NCBI RefSeq assembly: GCF_042485795.1
Contig: NZ_CP169368.1
Coordinates: 1,984,001 to 2,048,000, forward strand
Direction: 5' to 3'
DNA from: Lonepinella sp042485795
Lineage (GTDB): Bacteria > Pseudomonadota > Gammaproteobacteria > Enterobacterales > Pasteurellaceae
Length of the DNA: 64,000 nucleotides
Shown: positions 61,373 to 64,000 of the stretch, in pieces
Layout: every line of letters starts with the position of its first letter
Position numbering within the stretch: the first letter of the stretch is position 1
Notes under the pieces: model-generated
The model's database searches: none
What the model was told of the DNA's origin: nothing
The model's input: only the letters and a program-made list of their open reading frames with translations
Program-made: the position numbers and the translations under genes

Positions 61373-62773
61373 ATGAACACCTTGATTTATCTATTAAAGT
61401 TTAGCCTAAAGTGCGGTTTAGTTTGGGCTATTTTTTTCACCAGCAGTTATGCTGAACAACCCGCTGATCTCACTTTTTCAATTCGATTAAAACAAGCACC
61501 ATTGGTAGCCACCTTGCAACAGCTCGCATTAGAACAAAATGCGAATTTAATTATCAATGATGAACTCACAGGAACCTTATCCTTGCAATTAGAAAATACC
61601 ACGCTCGATCAATTATTTCATTCTGTGGCAAAAATTAAAAATCTCTCCCTGATTAAAGAAAAAGGAATTTATTATCTGAATCAAGAAAATATGCCAACAA
61701 ACGATGGTACAGGTGATTTTCCTGCAATATCTGATATATCTGCCCCAATCATAGAACCACTGCATACCGTTACTCTTAAATTACATTTTGCTAAAGCCTC
61801 AGAAGTGATGAAATCTTTAACCACTGGGAATGGATCTTTATTGTCTGGGGAAGGTAGCATTAGCTTTGATGATCGCAGTAATTTATTAATTGTGAAAGAC
61901 AATGCTCAGTCTATTAAAAATATCCGCAAGTTAGTCAAAGAGTTAGATAAACCGATAGAACAAATTGCGATTGAAGCTCGCATTGTTACCATTACAGATG
62001 AAAGTTTACAAGAATTAGGGGTTCGTTGGGGATTATTTGATCCAACTAGCAGTTCACATAAAGTGGCAGGAAGCCTTGCTGCCAATGGTTTTAGCAATAT
62101 TGCAGATAATTTAAATGTGAATTTCGGAGCAGTCAATACCCCTGCTGGTTCGCTGGCATTACAAGTGGCAAAAATTAATGGGCGTTTATTAGATTTAGAA
62201 TTAACCGCACTTGAGCGAGAAAATAACGTCAAAATTATTGCCAGCCCCAAATTACTTACCACTAACAAAAAATCAGCGAGCATTAAACAAGGTACTGAAA
62301 TCCCTTATGTATCGACCAACGAAAAAAGCGGTTCGCAAAATGTAGAATTTCGTGAAGCCGTATTAGGCTTAGAAGTAACTCCCCATATTTCACAAGATAA
62401 TGCCATTTTGTTGGATCTTATCGTCAGCCAAAATTCGCCTGGAGCAGCAGTACAATCTGGTGAAGGAGAGGTGATCACCATTGATAAACAAGAAATTAAC
62501 ACGCAAGTATTTGCCAAAGATGGCGAAACCATTGTATTAGGTGGTGTATTTCAAGATACATTAAGTAAAGGTGTCGATAAAGTCCCTGTATTAGGTGATA
62601 TTCCTGTGGTAAAACATCTATTCCGTAAACAAAATGATAAACACCAGAAACGAGAATTAGTCATTTTTGTTACCCCACATATTTTAAAACAAGGACAATC
62701 TATTCAAGATTTTGAGAAGAGTCGCCAGAAAGACAACAAAATTGTCGAAAGCAGAGGGAAGTTAATTGAATAG
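61373..62773 (+). CDS. comE: ComE (PilQ-like) secretin, DNA-uptake pore
   Basis: 466 residues. Signal peptide up to about residue 28 (FSLKCGLVWAIFFTSSYAEQ), one secretin/TonB short N-terminal domain (LVATLQQLALEQNANLIINDELTGTLSLQLENTTLDQLF), NolW-like N1 domain (KLHFAKASEVMKSLTTGNGSLLSG), then the secretin C-terminal domain with IEARIVTITDESLQELGVRWG and the typical VPVLGDIPVVKHLFRKQNDKHQKRELVIFVTPHI end. Forms the outer-membrane pore for pilus and DNA passage. Homologous to E. coli HofQ. No comF follows; a terminator and convergent acpP do. Confidence 0.95.
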   Translation: MNTLIYLLKFSLKCGLVWAIFFTSSYAEQPADLTFSIRLKQAPLVATLQQLALEQNANLIINDELTGTLSLQLENTTLDQLFHSVAKIKNLSLIKEKGIYYLNQENMPTNDGTGDFPAISDISAPIIEPLHTVTLKLHFAKASEVMKSLTTGNGSLLSGEGSISFDDRSNLLIVKDNAQSIKNIRKLVKELDKPIEQIAIEARIVTITDESLQELGVRWGLFDPTSSSHKVAGSLAANGFSNIADNLNVNFGAVNTPAGSLALQVAKINGRLLDLELTALERENNVKIIASPKLLTTNKKSASIKQGTEIPYVSTNEKSGSQNVEFREAVLGLEVTPHISQDNAILLDLIVSQNSPGAAVQSGEGEVITIDKQEINTQVFAKDGETIVLGGVFQDTLSKGVDKVPVLGDIPVVKHLFRKQNDKHQKRELVIFVTPHILKQGQSIQDFEKSRQKDNKIVESRGKLIE

Positions 62774-62779
62774 AAAAAA

Positions 62780-62806
62780 TTTAGGCGGTTATTAAAACCG
62801 CCTAAA
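62780..62806. terminator. Terminator between comE and acpP
   Basis: A perfect 11-bp stem (62780-62790 with 62796-62806, TTTAGGCGGTT/AACCGCCTAAA), loop of five, with A6 upstream that is a T-run for the minus strand, so it mainly serves acpP and possibly comE. Confidence 0.85.
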
Positions 62807-62811
62807 AGAAA

Positions 62812-63042
62812 TTATTGATTGTTTTGAACGTAATCAATCGCAGATTGAACAGTGGTAATTTTCTCAGCTTCTTCATCAGGAATTTCAATATCAAATTCTT
62901 CTTCTAAAGCCATTACTAATTCAACGGTATCTAAAGAATCTGCACCTAAATCTTCAATAAATGAAGCTTCAGATTTTACTTCTTCTTCCTTAACACCTAA
63001 TTGTTCAACAATGATTTTTTTTACGCGTTCTTCAATGCTCAT
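62812..63042 (-). CDS. acpP: AcpP, acyl carrier protein
   Basis: 76 residues. MSIEERVKKIIVEQLGVKEEEV and the 4'-phosphopantetheine attachment Ser36 in LGADSLDTVELVMALEEEF. Strongly acidic, as expected. Carries fatty-acyl chains in the cytosol. Follows fabG with a 239-base gap, a wider gap than the usual 100-200 bases, which includes a large hairpin. Confidence 0.98.
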   Translation of the reverse strand: MSIEERVKKIIVEQLGVKEEEVKSEASFIEDLGADSLDTVELVMALEEEFDIEIPDEEAEKITTVQSAIDYVQNNQ

Positions 63043-63244
63043 TTTTGTTTCCTATTGTAATTTACCTAAATGGTGAGAGTTGTTAGTTTATGGATTTTTA
63101 CAAAACTTGCAAGTGTTTTATTACAGGTCAAACCGCAAAAACCCTATACAATTAGGCTAATTCTACCATTAAGAAAAGAGTTTGGCTAGATAAAAACCCA
63201 TTCAAAATGGAAAAAGTAGGCAAAATTAGAGTGTGTTTTCTTCG

Positions 63245-63278
63245 CTTACTTGCTTTTGCTCATGCAAAAGCAAGTAAG
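63245..63278. other. Large hairpin in the fabG-acpP gap
   Basis: CTTACTTGCTTTTGC (63245-63259) pairs perfectly with GCAAAAGCAAGTAAG (63264-63278), a 15-bp stem with a 4-base loop, starting 4 bases after the fabG stop on the minus strand. No T-run follows on either strand. Since acpP is needed in much greater amount than fabG, it may be an RNA 3'-end stabiliser or partial terminator upstream of an acpP promoter. Confidence 0.6.
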
Positions 63279-63281
63279 AAA

Positions 63282-64000
63282 CTAAGCCATGTACATGCCA
63301 CCATTAACGTGCAATGTATTTCCTGTAATATAACCCGCATCATCAGATGCCAAAAATGCAACTGCTTTCGCAATATCTTTCGGATCACCTAAACGACCAG
63401 CAGGCACCGCAGCAAGCGTAACAGCTTTTTGCTCTTCAGTCAGAGCTTCCGTCATATCTGTTGCAATAAAACCAGGTGCTACTACATTTACCGTAATACC
63501 ACGCGAAGCGACTTCTTTAGCTAATGCTTTACTAAAACCGATTAAGCCTGCTTTAGCTGCACAGTAATTTGTTTGCCCAGCATTGCCCATTGAACCCACT
63601 ACAGAACCAATGGTAATAATCCGTCCAAAGCGTTTTTTCATCATGGACCGTAGCATCGCTTTAGATAAATAGAACACAGAGGTTAAGTTGGTTTGTAAAA
63701 TATCAAACCATTCTTCGTCTTTCATTCGCATTAACAGATTATCACGTGTAATCCCTGCATTATTGACTAAAATATCAATATCACCATGTTCAGCTTTAAT
63801 TTTTGCTAGAACCTCTTCTATTGAGTTTTGATCTGCCACATTTAATACCAGACCTTTACCTTGTTCACCTAAATAAGCGGAAATACTTTCAGCCCCTTTT
63901 TCAGATGTAGCTGTACCAATAACAAATGCACCTTTGCTAACCAATTCTTCAGCAATAGCTTTACCAATACCACGAGTTGCCCCTGTGACTAATGCGATTT
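63282..64000 (-). CDS. fabG: FabG, 3-oxoacyl-[acyl-carrier-protein] reductase (partial at right edge)
   Basis: The last 239 codons are in the window; the N-terminal few codons lie beyond 64000. The SDR fold is clear: IALVTGATRGIGKAIAEEL at the right edge, DILVNNAGITRDNLLMRM, catalytic Ser and Tyr-x3-Lys in IITIGSVVGSMGNAGQTNYCAAKAGLIGF, and the end TGNTLHVNGGMYMA. NADPH-dependent reduction step of fatty-acid elongation, directly upstream of acpP as in most gammaproteobacteria. Confidence 0.96.
   Translation of the reverse strand, partial: IALVTGATRGIGKAIAEELVSKGAFVIGTATSEKGAESISAYLGEQGKGLVLNVADQNSIEEVLAKIKAEHGDIDILVNNAGITRDNLLMRMKDEEWFDILQTNLTSVFYLSKAMLRSMMKKRFGRIITIGSVVGSMGNAGQTNYCAAKAGLIGFSKALAKEVASRGITVNVVAPGFIATDMTEALTEEQKAVTLAAVPAGRLGDPKDIAKAVAFLASDDAGYITGNTLHVNGGMYMA

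Larger units (their letters stand above)
413..62212. repeat. Dispersed Haemophilus-type DNA uptake sequences (AAGTGCGGT)
   Basis: I count 37 exact 9-mers on either strand. They begin at 413, 782, 3061, 3584, 8776, 10215, 11919, 15097, 16747, 21182, 21760, 22365, 22895, 25408, 25475, 32179, 33342, 33952, 34395, 34637, 35550, 37242, 41425, 42836, 47407, 48085, 49299, 50051, 51411, 53276, 55861, 56333, 56364, 59209, 60155, 61409 and 62204. The core is the Hin-type, not the ACAAGCGGT Apl-type used by Actinobacillus. They are absent between 3.6 and 8.8 kb, 25.5 and 32.2 kb, and 37.3 and 41.4 kb. Confidence 0.95.

Overview
The window is a gene-dense, AT-rich stretch of a Pasteurellaceae chromosome (Haemophilus/Pasteurella/Avibacterium/Lonepinella-type). 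Three things point there. First, I count at least 37 exact copies of the Haemophilus-type DNA uptake sequence AAGTGCGGT or its complement, spread over both strands. Second, it carries the competence loci pilABC and comABCDE. Third, it has family-typical gene orders (fadR|nhaB-dsbB, secM-secA, arcB-arcC-yfcC). The genus cannot be fixed from the window alone; nadV (NAD made from nicotinamide) and a gallate-decarboxylase-like gene suggest a V-factor-independent, plant-phenolic-exposed member, which is inference.

Layout. 1-2.2 kb: type IV pilus genes pilC (partial), pilB and pilA on the minus strand, divergent from ampD and a HAD phosphatase. 3.8-7.2 kb: an ascorbate-type PTS (EIIB, EIIC) fused in one operon to a split transketolase. 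7.2-10.9 kb: envelope and nucleoid genes bamE, yejK, yejL, yejM. 10.9-18.1 kb: a sulfur regulon with the sulfate transporter (cysA, cysW, cysT, binding protein) divergent from cysH-cysD-cysN; CysH has the iron-sulfur cysteines of an APS reductase, so CysC need not exist. 18.1-24.2 kb: pflA, lexA, menD-menF, alaA. 24.2-31.8 kb: a VapBC-type toxin-antitoxin pair, proC, the carbamate kinase/ornithine carbamoyltransferase/YfcC operon with an Lrp-type regulator, a HigBA-type pair and rdgC.

31.8-38.2 kb: an aromatic amino acid permease, a methyltransferase and a small epimerase-like gene, then a histidine operon start with a clear hisL leader peptide (five consecutive His codons) and attenuator ahead of hisG-hisD-hisC. 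38.3-42.6 kb: a UbiD/LpdC-type hydroxyarylate decarboxylase, a UbiX-type flavin prenyltransferase, a DUF554 membrane protein, a YhbP-type flavin-binding protein and a LysR regulator; this block is poor in uptake sequences. 42.6-48.1 kb: secM-secA, with a TPR glycosyltransferase-like gene inserted before mutT, and a DciA-like gene. 48.1-54.0 kb: nadV, dam, aroB, aroK, xerD and fadR on the minus strand. 54.2-62.8 kb: nhaB-dsbB, mrcA, then comABCDE. The window ends with acpP and a partial fabG.

The most notable things are the hisL attenuator that contains an uptake sequence inside its leader peptide, the SecM arrest peptide with a candidate hairpin over the secA ribosome binding site, the LpdC-type decarboxylase cluster, the PTS-transketolase operon, the direct APS-reduction route, and a ten-base G/C tract inside aroK. 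I did not see rRNA, tRNA, CRISPR arrays, a complete insertion sequence or a prophage. No gene-free stretch exceeds 300 bases.
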